Part shown: piece after piece, positions 24,531 through 35,970 of the stretch | How positions within the stretch are numbered: position 1 is the stretch's first letter | Layout of the letters: each line of letters opens with the position of its first letter | Origin: Caprella mutica | Taxonomy: Eukaryota; Arthropoda; Malacostraca; Amphipoda; Caprellidae | DNA: 64,000 bases | Direction: 5' to 3' | NCBI GenBank assembly: GCA_947561585.1 | Contig: CANNZV010001193.1 | Coordinates: forward strand, 19,179-83,178 | Notes under the pieces: generated by a model | Told to the model about the DNA's origin: nothing | Databases searched by the model: none | The model's input: only the letters and a program-made list of their open reading frames with translations | Made by a program: the position numbers and the translations under genes

Positions 24531-24788
24531 TTATTGTTTGTGCACATGCACTGGTTGTTATTATTAATGAAACTAGTATTACGAATTATACTTGTAATAG
24601 ATACTTGCTATTGGAATGTTATCTTTTGTAATTCTTTTTTGTTACTACTGCGTAGTAATTTGAATAAAATTTATTTTGTCATAAATGTAAGTAGATAATT
24701 TAATGTAAGTTGAACCTTACTGTATTTCTTATACTCTTGTTGTACCAATTATATCTAATGAAATTTTCTTAGGAAAATTTGGGGTGGT

Positions 24789-25537
24789 TGTGAAGACGCA
24801 ACTAGCATTAACAATTTTTCATAAATAATTTCAACCATATTCATATATTTAATGTTCATTAGTTCTTTAAAATTAATACGCCATAGTATCTAGTTCCTGT
24901 AAAAATTTAACTTCACTAGTTGACAGATTCAATCCGCCTCATTGTCCCTTTAAACTTCTCACGTGCAAGTCGCACTTTTAATGATTTAGAAATTTGCATC
25001 TAAACAGTGTTAACTCCCATCGATTTAAAACTTTAATAGTGAAGACTACAAGGTTTATAAGGTAAATATCTATAATTTATACACATTTATATTTGTATTA
25101 TTAGTACTGTACTTTTTTCTGTTAATTAATTTAGTTATTCAACTTTCGCAAAATTTAAATAAATATCCAACTTAGTAGGGCTATATTTCTAACTATTTAA
25201 ACTACCACGTCAAATTTAACTTTCTTGCGCTCTCTGATTTAAACATTTGTGTTTGATAGATTTAGATAATAATTTATATTTTGAATACACTTTTTCTCTG
25301 TTTTAAACAATTATGCGCTTGATATAATTTAGTTCATTATTTCACTACTAATAGTTTTCAGACTTTTCTAATTTAATATTTCATAGCATATGTAAAGTTT
25401 TAAGATTCTGTACTAAGGATTGTATCTTTTTTGCAAGATCAAAATAAAATGAACAAATTCTAAAAGTAAAACTAAGACCGGGTATCATTCCACGTTCCTC
25501 AACGCAATTACCCATAAAATCCTCCTCGGATTTAACA
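24789..25537 (+). repeat. BEL-1 3' LTR
   Basis: Begins TGTGAAGACGCAAC and ends GGATTTAACA. The purine-rich stretch GGAAAATTTGGGGTGG just before it (24773-24788) is the likely plus-strand primer. Confidence 0.93.
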
Positions 25538-26440
25538 GAAAGTAATGGTAGAGAAACATTATGAACGAAAAATTAAGACATTGCGTTCAGATAATGGAGG
25601 AGAATATACTTCAAATAAGTTTGAATCATTTTTAATGAAAGAAGGTATCACTCATGAAAAATCTATTCCGAAAACTCATCAGCAAAATGGAGTAGCAGAA
25701 AGATTTAATCGAACTATAATTGAAGTAGTAATATGTATGATCTCAGATTCAGATCTTGAGAAGGAGTTTTGGGCTGAAGCTCTGGCTACTGCCACTCATA
25801 TTAGAAACAGATGTATAAACTCTTTCTTAGGTAAAACTCCATATGAAGTACTAAACGATAGGAAACCTAATGTAAAACATCTCCGAGTATTCGGATGTAC
25901 TTCTTATATACATATCCCACATGATGAGAGAAAGAAGATGGATCCTGAAGCAAAAGTTTGCTGCTTACTAGGATATGGATCAGTTACTTAGGGATATAGG
26001 CTGTATGATATTGAAAATAAAAGAATTTTCTATTCCAGAGATGTGATCTTTGATGAATCAAAGACACCTAAGAGGCTCATTGATCAAAAATTACCATCCA
26101 CTTCATTGGCGGCGCCTTCAGGAGATTCAGACGAAGACAACCTTGCTGATGAACTTCCCATAATTAAACCACCTGTTGAATTACAGGTGGTTCAACCAGC
26201 TGATGAACAACCAGAGGTGCAACCTGTGATCAGACAGTCTACACGAGTGCGTCGGGCACCTGACTGGTATGATGAATGGGATTTTTCTGAAGAAGGAGGT
26301 TTCGTTAGTAAAATGATGACTGAACCCAATACTGTAAGGAAGCTAGGTGTAGTCTTGAATCTTCTGAATGGCAGCTAGCCATGGAGCGTGAATTAGATGC
26401 TTTTGATAAGCATACAGTTTTGAACTAGTCGAGCCTAACT
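25538..26440 (+). pseudogene. pol: Copia-1 integrase core and C-terminal region
   Basis: Resumes after the GAAAG duplication. KTLRSDNGGEYTSNKF carries the second integrase Asp (25576-25623); HQQNGVAERFNRTI carries the catalytic Glu (25678-25720). The conserved LRVFGCTSY...KKMDPEAK...LLGYGS region follows. A TAG at 25989 interrupts the same frame, which runs on to YDIENKRIFYSRDVIFDE and an acidic linker. A frameshift and a further stop lie between about 26340 and 26440. Confidence 0.88.
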
Positions 26441-26445
26441 CGAAC

Positions 26446-27596
26446 ATGAATGTTATTAACTCTAGATGGGTGTTTAAACGTAAATTGGGACACGATGGTA
26501 AAATAAGTTCTTATAAGGCTAGATTAGTAGCACAAGGGTTCTCACAGAGATTTGGAATAGATTATGACGAAACTTTCGCACCTGTAGTTAGATTTGAATC
26601 TGTGCGAACTTTGTTGTCGTTGGCAGCTAAACATAATTTAATAGTTCACCACATGGATGTTAATTCTGCATTTTTGTATGGAGAACTCGAAGTGAATGTC
26701 TTTATGCGACAACCTACTGGCTATGTTAAAAAGGGAAAGGAGCACCTTGTATGTAAATTAAATAGATCAATGTATGGACTTAAACAGTCACCAAAATGTT
26801 GGAATGATTCTTTTGATGCTTATCTTAAAACCTTAGACTTTGTTCAATCTAAATGTGACCCCTGTATCTATGTTAAGATGATTAATGATATTCCATGTAT
26901 TGTGTCTGTATATGAAGATGATATAATTATAGTATGTAAGCACAATGATGATTTGACAAAAATTAAAGCTGATTTGAGTTCTAAATTTGAGATGAAAGAT
27001 TTAGGACAGTTATCCTATTTCTTAGGTGTAAATGTTGTACAAACTAATGGTAAAATTGCCTTAAAATCAATCTGCTTTTGTCAAATCACTATTGAATAGA
27101 TTTGATTTCAATAATTGTAAGCCAGTGTCCACACCAGCTGATGTTAGTTCCTATCTTGAACAAACTTCAGATGAATGTGAATTGGTTGATGCGAATAGGT
27201 ACCAATCTGCAGTTGGCTCATTACTATACTTATCTACCAAGACTAGATCTGACATTACATAAATTTTGTTCCAAACCAAATAGTAAACACTGGACAGCTG
27301 TTAAACGAATTTTCCGATATCTGAAGGGTACTCAGAATCTTGGTATTATGTACGGAAATGATGAGTCAGAATTAGTAGGATATTCTGACGCCGACTGGGC
27401 TGGTGACAGAAATGATAGAAAGTGTACATCAGGATACTGTTTTTTGTTAAATGATTCTATAATCTCATGGCGGTCTGTCAAACAGACTTGTGTAGCCCTT
27501 TCAACAGCAGAAGCTGAATATGTTTCTCTTTCTGGCGCTGCTCAAGAAGCGGTATTTGTAAATAAGTTATTGTTAGATCTTAAGTTATCTAATAAG
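26446..27596 (+). pseudogene. pol: Copia-1 reverse transcriptase and first part of RNase H
   Basis: RT motifs: SRWVFKRKLGHDGKISSYKA, AQGFSQRFGIDYDETFAPV, HHMDVNSAFLYGEL and YGLKQSPKCW. The catalytic box reads YEDD (26911-26922) instead of the YVDD normal for copia. A frameshift follows near 27085-27100. RNase H then starts VGYSDADWAGDRNDRKCTSG (about 27381) with CVALSTAEAEYVSLS. It is cut at 27597-27600 by the E1/E2 insertion and resumes at 32214. Confidence 0.88.
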
Positions 27597-27969
27597 AATT
27601 ACTTATCGCCATTCTTGTTCATTCTGGAGTGTTCCAGAGGTGCCAACTTATGAGATGTCCACCTGCATCGGCCGTTAACTTAAGCATTCAGTTCGCCATT
27701 TGCATTCGGCGCGTTAACATGTGTGTGTTTTTTCCTGCTCTCCTAGGCTTAAAAAGTCTAGTTGTGCGTGCACAGTGTTTGTGATCGATTGAATTCGGTT
27801 TTCATTCAAGCCTAGATGTTCTCGTATACAGATAAGTGTTTTTATTATAGCTTTACTATTAGTTCTATAGGATATACAATTTTAGCCACTTATGCTCGTT
27901 ATTATGATTTTAAAAAAATTACCTATCTTGCGTGGTACTTGAAAACAGGCCTTGCTGATAGTTTTTAAG

Positions 27970-29545
27970 TGAGCCAGTTAACTACTAACTAGTTATAGGT
28001 TGTATGCCAATAGTCTCTTTCCAATAATTTCACAGACAGGGGAATTTCGATAACCCCCTGCTGGACCGAAGACAAACCCTAGAAATTCGTGACTAGGGTA
28101 AATCTAGTTAGTTAGTTCGAAGCCGGTATTTCGAGACCGTTGAACAAATATACACTATATATCGTATAATACTATAACTTTCTTGAACTTCCTTATTATA
28201 TTATATGGTAACTTTACATATGTGCAATAATACTCAAAATAAAAAAAATTAACGGGTACAAAGTGGCGTAAATTGTAAATAATACTTGTTTGTAATCATT
28301 GCCTAGGGTCCCACAGGTAAATTGCGGTTCAATTGCAGTCTTTGCAAGAACTTTTCTAAAACTTTTTGATTCGAATTTTTATTGAAATTTGTTCAGATAT
28401 CTGAAGTAGCGGAATGCATTCTATATTTTATTATTGTTTGAAGCTATGATATTTCTGTGGTTAGAGGACACAGTTAATTAGTGTACCGCAATTTACCTGC
28501 TTTACCCTATCTAGCTTATAATTGGTAGCTACTTAAAGATTGATATTGCTGCTAGTGCTATGTATTCCATTCAAGAAGCACCATGAATTTATGGATACAA
28601 TTAATAATAATAATCCAGTTAACTACTAACTAGTTATAGGTTATATGCCTATAGTCTCTTAACATTAATTTCACATCGTGAAATTTTCTCTGATTCAGAT
28701 ATATAATATAGACAGGGGAATTTTGAAGAGAAACCCTAAAAATTTTGTGACTAAGGTAAATCTAGTTAGTTAGTTTGAAGCCGGTATTTTGAGACCGTGC
28801 TTTCACTGGAAATATCAAATATACGCTACGCTATATTGCGTATAATTTGTTAACTCTTTATAAAAATTTCGTCTCAAATTCATGGTGACTACTAACTAGC
28901 TACAGGCTATATGCCTATTGAGTCTCCTTCCATATAAACTCACATTATGAAAATTTTCTGTTTCAGAACAATTTGAGAGGGGATTCCGATATTCACTACT
29001 ATGATTGAAGACAGTCTATGAATTTTTAGCTAGGGCAACTAGTTAGCTATTTTAGCCGGGAATTTGTGACCCGAGCTTGTACTGGCTTCATCTAAGGAAC
29101 ACTAGACATATCGTGTAACTTGAACTTTAGTCTCAAGTACCAATATTTAATTTCTTAACAAATACAGACTGTTAATACCACTACAGATATGTTTTGCAAT
29201 TGCATATACAAGTTTGGTTCTTCAATAAATATTTTGCTGGAAGCCAGTTAACTTACTAGTTATATGCTAATGCCTACAGTCTCTTCCCAAATGAATTTGC
29301 AATGTTAAGTTTTTCTCTGATTCAGAGAATTAACAGGGAAATTTCGATAACCTCCTGCTAGGATTCAAGACTGTTCATAGTTTTTCTAGTAGGCCAGTTT
29401 ACTATGTGTCGTAATATACCTACTTTACCCTAATTACCTATATTCCTCGATAAATTCTTCTGCGACGCGGGAATTGACGAAGAGTTGAAGACTGTTGAAT
29501 ACGTTGTTGCACTAGGGCAACAACTAGTTCAACCGGAAATTTGGT
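27970..29545. repeat. Four degenerate modules inside E1
   Basis: Modules begin near 27975, 28616, 28886 and 29245. Each has a CTAACTAGTTATAGG-like word, then TATGCC(A/T)ATAGTCTC, GACAGGGGAATTTCGATA, a 'CCTGCTGGA..GAAGAC' segment, TAGGGTAAATCTAGTTAG and GCCGGTATTT(C/T)GAGACC. Divergence is high but word order is kept. The first and second modules are separated by an extra stretch (28200-28600). Confidence 0.7.
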
Positions 29546-31505
29546 ACACATAGTTACATAAAACCTGTATTTCCAAATTATTTCTTATTTTGAAAATTCA
29601 AAAATTAATGTCTATAGGTATGAAGATTGGTCATAGAGAATAATGATAATTTTCGGTTCAGTTTTCTCATTCATATAAGACGTGGAGGACTTCATTTATT
29701 TATAAATTTATCTAAAGCCATCGAATCTGCATATCCATTATTAACGTTATTTATTAGAACATTGAAGAACTGTAGTTGGTTCAATGGAATAAATTTGTCT
29801 CGTGGCCTCTATTGATTTTGAAGATGATTACTTTTCTGTCCATATAGAGAATAATACGGTAGATATTAGAAATTGGAAAACATTTCTAACTTAAGTTTAG
29901 AGCTAAAGACTCTACTTGTGAATCATGCATGCAACTTACTTAAGTCATGAATTCTATATTGGCAAAATTAAGAACTGAAAGTTATTTGTCTATGTACTAT
30001 TTAATTTACTTAATTGATAGATGAATTCGCATATGAATGGACTGTTGCAGAGAGAGAGAGCACTGTTGTTATTAGTAATGAAAGAAATTTTATTTTATTT
30101 ATTCCTAATCATTAGAAAGAAATGATTTTTAATTGATGAAACAAATTTGAGCAAAATTCTATTAATTGTGACGTTTTTATTTTTTATCAAACTGTTGACT
30201 CTCTGCCATCCAGCAGTTTAATGGTGAGTTTTATTCTTTATAATTTTAGAACGTCTTAAAATTAATGCTCTCAAAATTGTCAATGGTAACTTACAAAAGA
30301 ATAGAAATTGATGATGATTATCCAGCTTAAAGTATTTAGACACCCTTTCATTACTATAGTTTCGTAAGCGTTGAAGGTATTTTTGGTTTCAAGCTTTCGA
30401 TTAAAAAGATTTCTATTCATCATCAGGAGAAGTGTGGAAAACGTGGCCTTCAACTCTGAGTTTATATAACCTCTGATAATATGGATTTCCAGTTGAATAT
30501 GAATCTTTTCAATCAGTTTAGTAAGCATAAACCATGATTCTCAAAGTATTGTAATTAGCTACCACTGATGCATCAACTTGAAGAATGTACATTTCTTATA
30601 AATATATTAAATTTTATTTAAAATAGATGGGATTATATATGCTAAGACTCTACCTCCCACATTAATGTTCTAGAACTGAAGGCCATTTTAATCCGGTTGG
30701 CAGGGCCTTTTCAAATGACATTTAGTTTGTCCACATCAAAATATTTACTGTCAAGACTACAAATATTCAGCCATGCTCTCGTATTAATTAAAGATTTTGA
30801 CAACGTCTGTTAGAAGACTTATTTTTCTGTGAAAAAATATACTTTTATCAAAACGTTCATGCTGATAAAGTAAGTTGGTATTTTGATGGGATTACCGAAT
30901 AGTAGCTGATATCAAACGTTTAAGTATCATGAGGCTTTATAAAATTTAGGAAGACCAAGTGCAACAGTGTTCATTACCCCTTTTGCGGTACAAAATCAGT
31001 ATCATGTGTTTTTAGTGCAGAATTTCCGCCAAACCTCTATAAACAACATAGCTAGATCACAAGTGGTATATTTCTTGAGTAGACAGAAAATTGATCCCAT
31101 GCAATTTAATGATGTAAATTATTAATATAAAGTTTTCTTATAATACTGGATTATCTATAGTGAAATCGCTTGCAGTAAAGAGTGTTAGTTATTGAATTAG
31201 TGCAGGTATCCTGGATACCAATTAAAATAAAAATTAAATAAGACTAACCACTCCCATGTACAAATGATCTTGGAAGTTTCTTCTGTTCTGAATTTTGAAA
31301 AATTATTTCCCTCTGGAAGGTATTGCTTCTAGAATTTCAACCTATTAATTAATGAGATACGGTACAAGCTCGATGATCTATACATCAAGTTCCAACTTTC
31401 AAAGTTATGGATGTATAAAGATTTTGTATCATGAAAGAGACTATTTCAATTACTTTATACACCACGTGTGGGAAATAATGAATTCCTGATTAAATGAGGT
31501 ATTTT
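29546..31505. other. E1 interior without recognisable genes
   Basis: A+T-rich, with only short frames (for example 29627-29815 plus strand, 30280-30528 minus strand) that match no family I know. There is a short (GA)n run at 30051-30060. No tandem structure was seen. Confidence 0.5.
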
Positions 31506-31524
31506 AATGTCAATTCAAATTCTG

Positions 31525-31800
31525 TCTATATTTAACCTTCAAAGAGTACATGGATTAGATTTCGTGGAGAGTCTTATCAACTCTGTAAGTTTCCGAAAAT
31601 CATACAAACAGTACCTATCTATTTCAAAAATAGGTACACGGATTGAAGCAATTATGGAAGAGGCAGGAATCGACATTGCTAAGTTTAATCTCTGCACCTG
31701 TGCAGCAGCTGCCTGTTCTTTCTTGAACCATAATATTACCATTGACGATAATCAAGGTCGCAGGGTGGGTCAACGTTACAATTTTCTAATGCTCTTATCT
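31525..31800 (+). pseudogene. Possible tyrosine-recombinase C-terminal remnant
   Basis: A 98-codon frame (31507-31803) contains IEAIMEEAGIDIAKFNLCTC, then AAAACSFLNHN and TIDDNQGRRVGQRYNF. This recalls the 'AGID...F..HSTR.A..S.A...GV.I..I...GRW....TF..FY' end of tyrosine recombinases in DIRS/Crypton-type elements. The HSTR box would be mutated to CTCA and the last Tyr region is disturbed. The order of sub-motifs is suggestive only. If correct, E1 derives from an element that moved with a tyrosine recombinase. Confidence 0.3.
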
Positions 31801-31912
31801 TAAATTCATACTTGAAAATTGGTTGGTCTCATCTTTTGCTGCGTTCTTTAAAATCTCATAAGTTGGCACCTCTGGAACACTCCAGAATGAACAAGAATGG
31901 CGATAAGTAATT

Positions 31913-32209
31913 GAACAGTTACCCAAGGCTTACCTGTAAGGTGAAGGGTGACTTCAATTACTTCGGAAGCCATTCTTGTTCATTTTTCTGGAGTGTTCTT
32001 TCCCGCCCGGAGCGCTCCCGCCCGAACACTCCAGAAATACACAACAAAAGATTCGATCTTTGAATACTGAATGCTTAAGTTAACGGCCGATGCAGGTGGA
32101 CATCTCATAAGTTGGCACCTCTGGAACACTCCAGAAAAATGAACAAGAATGGCTTCCGAAGTAATTGAAGTCACCCTTCACCTTACAGGTAAGCCTTGGG
32201 TAACTGTTC
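31913..32209. mobile_element. E2: 297-bp element with perfect 86-bp terminal inverted repeats
   Basis: Bases 31913-31998 (GAACAGTTACCCAAGGCTTA...) are exactly repeated in reverse complement at 32124-32209. AATT flanks both sides (31909-31912 and 32210-32213). The inner right part (32060-32123) matches the inner left end of E1 (27640-27693) in reverse complement, so the two are relatives with different tips. It contains a GC-rich core, TTTCCCGCCCGGAGCGCTCC. No coding capacity. Confidence 0.85.
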
Positions 32210-32213
32210 AATT

Positions 32214-32455
32214 CTTCAGTAGTTTTGTTTGAGGATAATCAGTCTGCTATATATCTTGCTAAAAATAGTAAAAATCATCCTCGTACAAAACACATTGATA
32301 TTAAGTATCATTATGTTCGAGACTTAGCGTCCTCAAATGAAATTGAATTTAAATATTGTGCTAGTGAGGAAATGTTGGCTGATGTGTTTACCAAGCCACT
32401 ACCTGCTGATAGATTTAACAAACTAGTTAAGTTGATTGGAATGATAAATGTATAA
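32214..32455 (+). pseudogene. pol: Copia-1 RNase H C-terminal part
   Basis: Copia pol resumes directly after AATT: VVLFEDNQSAIYLAKN, TKHIDIKYHYVRD and EMLADVFTKPLPADRF, ending KLIGMINV with a stop at 32453-32455. These are the typical last motifs of copia pol. The 3' LTR starts 18 bases later. Confidence 0.9.
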
Positions 32456-32460
32456 CTCGT

Positions 32461-32473
32461 GTGAGAAGGAGAT
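32461..32473 (+). promoter_or_regulatory. Copia-1 polypurine tract
   Basis: GTGAGAAGGAGAT, almost all purines, directly precedes the 3' LTR. It is the expected plus-strand primer of an LTR element. Copia-2 has GAGGAGGAG at the same place (60078-60086). Confidence 0.75.
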
Positions 32474-32765
32474 TGTTGTATTAATATAGTCACACTTATT
32501 ATTTGTTTATATTTTGCATTTAGCTAATGTATTTTAACTACTCAGAAGAATTGTCTTATTATGATAACATTTCCTGGTTCTAGCTATGACTCATGTTGTA
32601 TATCTAATTAATTTATGTTTATCATTATATAAAAATATGTGTAAATCTCTCTAGAGTCAGTTGTCTGCAGTGCATCGCAGAGCGATCACCTATATTAATC
32701 ACTTACAATAAACTTATACTCTTTAACTTGTAAAAACCACTGTTCATTTAATCTATGTTTTATCA
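32474..32765 (+). repeat. Copia-1 3' LTR
   Basis: TGTTGTATTAATATAG ... GTTTTATCA, followed by the GGACA duplication. Compared with the 5' LTR it lacks a CTTATGTTG stretch, has an extra CAGAAGAA and carries about 20 substitutions. Confidence 0.92.
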
Positions 32766-33014
32766 GGACAACCGTCATGCGGACATCTGCCATGCAATAC
32801 ATTATAATTTTGTATTGGGTGATTTTTAATGCGCTTGTAAACTTAACCTTTCATGTAAATAAAGAGTTTAATGTGAAGTATATTATTACTTTAACCTGAA
32901 AATTTAGTTTAAAATGAAATGTTACTTGTATAGCCAAAATTTTTGAATGAAGAAGCATAGAAATTAATATTTAAATAATACTAAAAAAAATTATATGTCA
33001 TACTATCATTTTTC

Positions 33015-33859
33015 GGTGACCGGTCAAAATTGGGTCGTGGTCATTTGGGTCGCGGTCATTTGGGTCGCGGTCATTTGGGTCACGGACCATTTGGTTTGCG
33101 GTCATTTGGGTCCGTGTTATTAAAAAGTATGATAAACATGCATAGTTAATTTAGCTTATGTATAATTGAATGCTTTCTCAGTTTTAAGGTTAATTAATAA
33201 AATATTTTAATATTTACTGAAATTTTTATATATTAAAAAAGCACTTAATGCGCTTCCACAACATGATGAACAATGGAAATTTAGCATACTCTAAAAAGTA
33301 AGATTTCTTACAATAAAGGTTGAATATTTGGAATCGAACAAAATTTTCAATTTTACTATAGTTTTAGATGTTGAACAGAATACAATTATCGAAAGATTCG
33401 GTCAATTTTCGATGATAGAAATATTGTTTTCGAATGGGACTGATATTCAAAAACTAGCTTGAATTTCATATGAGGTTTTTGTTTTGGGTTAGTTCAAAAT
33501 CTCGAAATTTAGGTGGCGCAATCAGAAGTCAAAAATTTCAACTCATTGATGAGATCCAGGAGTTCAAACTCTTTTAATATTGAGTATTCACATATCTGAA
33601 TCCTAAGATTCGAATAACTTAAAAAATACCTATAAAATCGAAAAAAATGATACGGATAAATTTAATAGAGCCACTTCCGTAGAAGTGGCTCATTATTGGA
33701 AGCGCATAAAACTGAGAAAGCATTCAATTTTACATAAACTATATTAACTATGCATGTTTATTATACTTTTTATATAGGTGGACCCAAATGACCGCGACCC
33801 AAATGACCACGACCCAAATGACCACGACCCAAATGACCACGACCCAAATGACGTAGACC
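33015..33859. mobile_element. Foldback-like element, family C
   Basis: The left tip is GGTGACCGGTCAAAATTGGG; the right tip in reverse complement is GGTCTACGTCATTTGGGTC. The ends consist of a 15-bp word: GGGTCGCGGTCATTT units on the left (33030-33115) and four to five near-identical GACCCAAATGACCAC units on the right (33781-33855). Inverted identity continues inward (33122-33185 against 33705-33772). The flanking 9-mers TCATTTTTC and CCATTTTCT are only partly alike. It is inserted in the left arm of family B. No coding frames. Confidence 0.8.
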
Positions 33860-34035
33860 CCATTTTCTTTCACATTTATCCCCTTAAATAATATAATGAT
33901 TTTAAAAGGTTAAAATATATAGATGTAATACTTTCTTTTCAAACATTTCAGAATACTAAGAATAGTACAAATATAAGCTTAACAGGTAAAGTGTGATTTT
34001 GCATCTTATATTTATTTAAGAGTTGCTTTTACGCA

Positions 34036-34555
34036 ACACTCACTCCTCTGGCAAAATAATGGGTATATGGCTAACCCTTTGCTAATGAATGTTTCATTTC
34101 TATTTGCATGGACCTGCTCATGAGAAACTACTACAACATTGCTCATATATCTGTGCAACTCGTCATCTAGTTCTACGCACTAGGTGTGCTGCGGTCACCT
34201 TTCCAGACTTCACTTCTCCATCGACAGAATTCACCTAGCCTTCATTCTATAATCATTGTTGGCTATTAAACTAATAAGGTTGCTCCTCTGTGATTATATG
34301 TAGCAGATGGTTGCTTCTTATATTCATTATTAAACGTTCGAACTTATATTTGAAAATCTGCAGTCAAATTAATTTAGCATAAAAGGCCTAACTTATACTA
34401 GTATTTCAAATAATTCATTATACTATATTGTAGAATTAATTTGAGAATCTTCAACAACAAAATGTAAGAGTGTGGTTATTTCTAGTAATTAAAGTAGTTT
34501 CTTCGTCATTCCTTTTAATTTTCCCATAGTAAAGTTAATTACTTTATTTTCTCAA
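34036..34555 (+). repeat. BEL-2 5' LTR
   Basis: Matches 43092-43645 from ACTCCTCTGGCAAAATAATG to TAGTTAATTACTTTAT. It lacks a stretch of about 20 bp (GCGACACGAGATGACTTGTA) present at 43276 in the 3' LTR, and its first bases differ. Confidence 0.85.
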
Positions 34556-34703
34556 ATTAATTTCATGCCAAGTTTATTTGTTTACCTTTTTAGCACTAAG
34601 CTTGCTCTTCACTCTCCTCTGCATGTTAAATTTAAGATTATTTAACTATTTCTTTAGTATTTTGGTAATTTTTATTTAGAAATAGTTGTCACTGAATTCT
34701 AGA

Positions 34704-35968
34704 ATGGAGAAAGGAATTAGGTCCTATCAATCTAAACTTAAAATAACTTATGAAAAAATCATTAATAAAATCAAAGATTTTAATGATTTAGTTACTGTAG
34801 AAACTAGTAAAGAAATTGTGAAAGATTTCGATACTAGAATTCAAATTTTGCTTGACTGAAACTGTGAAAGATTTCGATACTAGAATTCAAATTTTGCTTG
34901 ACTGAAACTGTTGAAGGTTACCTCGAGTTATTAAATAATAATTCTGATGGTTTGGAGACAATTTCCAAAACTGAATGGTCCAAACAGTCTGAACTCGAAA
35001 AACATGTTTTCAAATGTTGACATTTGTTATCTACATTTCTTGTAAATAATCCTGTTAAGTCTGAATCTTCTAATCCAACGTGTAACCTTAAATTACCAGA
35101 ACTCAAAATTTTAAATTTCAGTGACAACTCCTCTGATAAATATGCATTTGATTCATTCAGGTCCTCCTTTATCAATGCCATGTCTTCATTTCCCAATTTG
35201 TCTCAAATTGAGAAACTCTTGTATCTCAAATCCGCTCTAAGCGGTAGGGCCTTAGTCCTGGTTGAGCATTTATCTGTGGATGAGACGGCTTTTGGGGAAG
35301 CATGGGCGTTGCTAGAGGTGGAATTTTATGATGCAAATTTTCTTCTTAATTCTACTTTAAGTGAAATTATTACATTTCCGAGGTGTGAGCATTTGAATAA
35401 GATTTCGGAGTTCTCTACTTTACTAAGATCTAGGCTTCTAAACTTGCGTAAGTTCGGTTACAACTTTGAAACCTTAGATTCGGCTGGAAACGTATAGATC
35501 AGTAATATTGTTAGATCCAAGTTGCCTACCTATTATTTGAAAGAATTATGTCGAAAGACTGGTTCAAGTTATCCTTCCGTAAATGATTTTCTGGAACATG
35601 CCGCTGAATTATTCAGAATGCTCTCACAGGATAAAGTTTACTCTAGTAGCTCTTCTAAACCTAGAATTGATAGCTTTCAACATAAAACTCAATATAATTC
35701 TGTAAATGTAAAAGCTTGTAAATTTTCTCTCACTAATCATTCCACTATTTATTGTAAGAGATATCAGAACTATTCCGATAGAGTAAAGAGAGCTATTAAT
35801 TTGTCCTTGTGTTCTAATTGCTTAGGTGGTAACCATAAAGTAGATCAATGCCGTGGTGTAAAGTACCCTTGTAATATTTGCAAGAAACCCGAGCATATAC
35901 CGCTCTTTGTCCAAACATGGTACTGTCTTTGTCTTCTGGCAAACAGTCAAACAGAAGAGATTGACTAA
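34704..35968 (+). pseudogene. gag: BEL-2 gag
   Basis: Starts MEKGIRSYQSKLKITYEKI at 34704. A 46-bp tandem duplication (34817-34862 and 34863-34908) shifts the frame and adds a stop. The BEL/Pao Gag core is open at 35024-35495 (LPELKILNFSDNSSDKYAFD, LKSALSGRALVLVEHL). A TAG at 35495 precedes SNIVRSKLPTYYLKELC. A Cys-rich part follows at 35800-35900 (LCSNCLGGNHKVDQC, CNICKKPEH). Lesions show long disuse. Confidence 0.82.
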
Positions 35969-35970
35969 AA

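Larger units (their letters stand above)
10742..25537 (+). mobile_element. BEL-1: BEL/Pao LTR retrotransposon, 14.8 kb with nested insertions
   Basis: Two 749-bp LTRs (10742-11490 and 24789-25537) differ at only about 9-10 positions. The 5-bp target duplication GAAAG is exact (10737-10741 and 25538-25542) and lies in the Copia-1 integrase. Gag, protease, RT, RNase H and integrase follow in BEL/Pao order. A LINE (13426-19780) and a SINE-like element (20507-20922) sit inside. Without them the element is about 8 kb. It is young relative to Copia-1, but pol has at least one stop and one frameshift. Confidence 0.94.
27601..31908. mobile_element. E1: 4.3-kb element with perfect 56-bp terminal inverted repeats
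   Basis: The first 56 bases (27601-27656, starting ACTTATCGCCATTCTTGTTC) are exactly repeated in reverse complement at 31853-31908. AATT lies on both sides (27597-27600 and 31909-31912); it may be a 4-bp target duplication or part of the repeat. The interior has no long frame. It contains four degenerate modules (27975-29530) and a possible recombinase remnant (31530-31790). It sits in Copia-1 RNase H next to a related element, E2. I cannot assign a superfamily. Confidence 0.8.
6424..32765 (+). mobile_element. Copia-1: copia-type LTR retrotransposon, 26.3 kb with nested insertions
   Basis: Two LTRs of about 290 bp (6424-6713 and 32474-32765) flank the element. The 5-bp target duplication GGACA is exact (6419-6423 and 32766-32770). 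Between them, in copia order, are gag, protease, integrase, reverse transcriptase and RNase H, all decayed. Without insertions the element would be about 5 kb. It is interrupted by family A (6982-7960), a mariner (about 9197-10351), BEL-1 (10742-25537) and E1/E2 (27601-32209). The LTRs differ by roughly 20 substitutions plus several indels, so it is clearly older than BEL-1. Confidence 0.93.
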
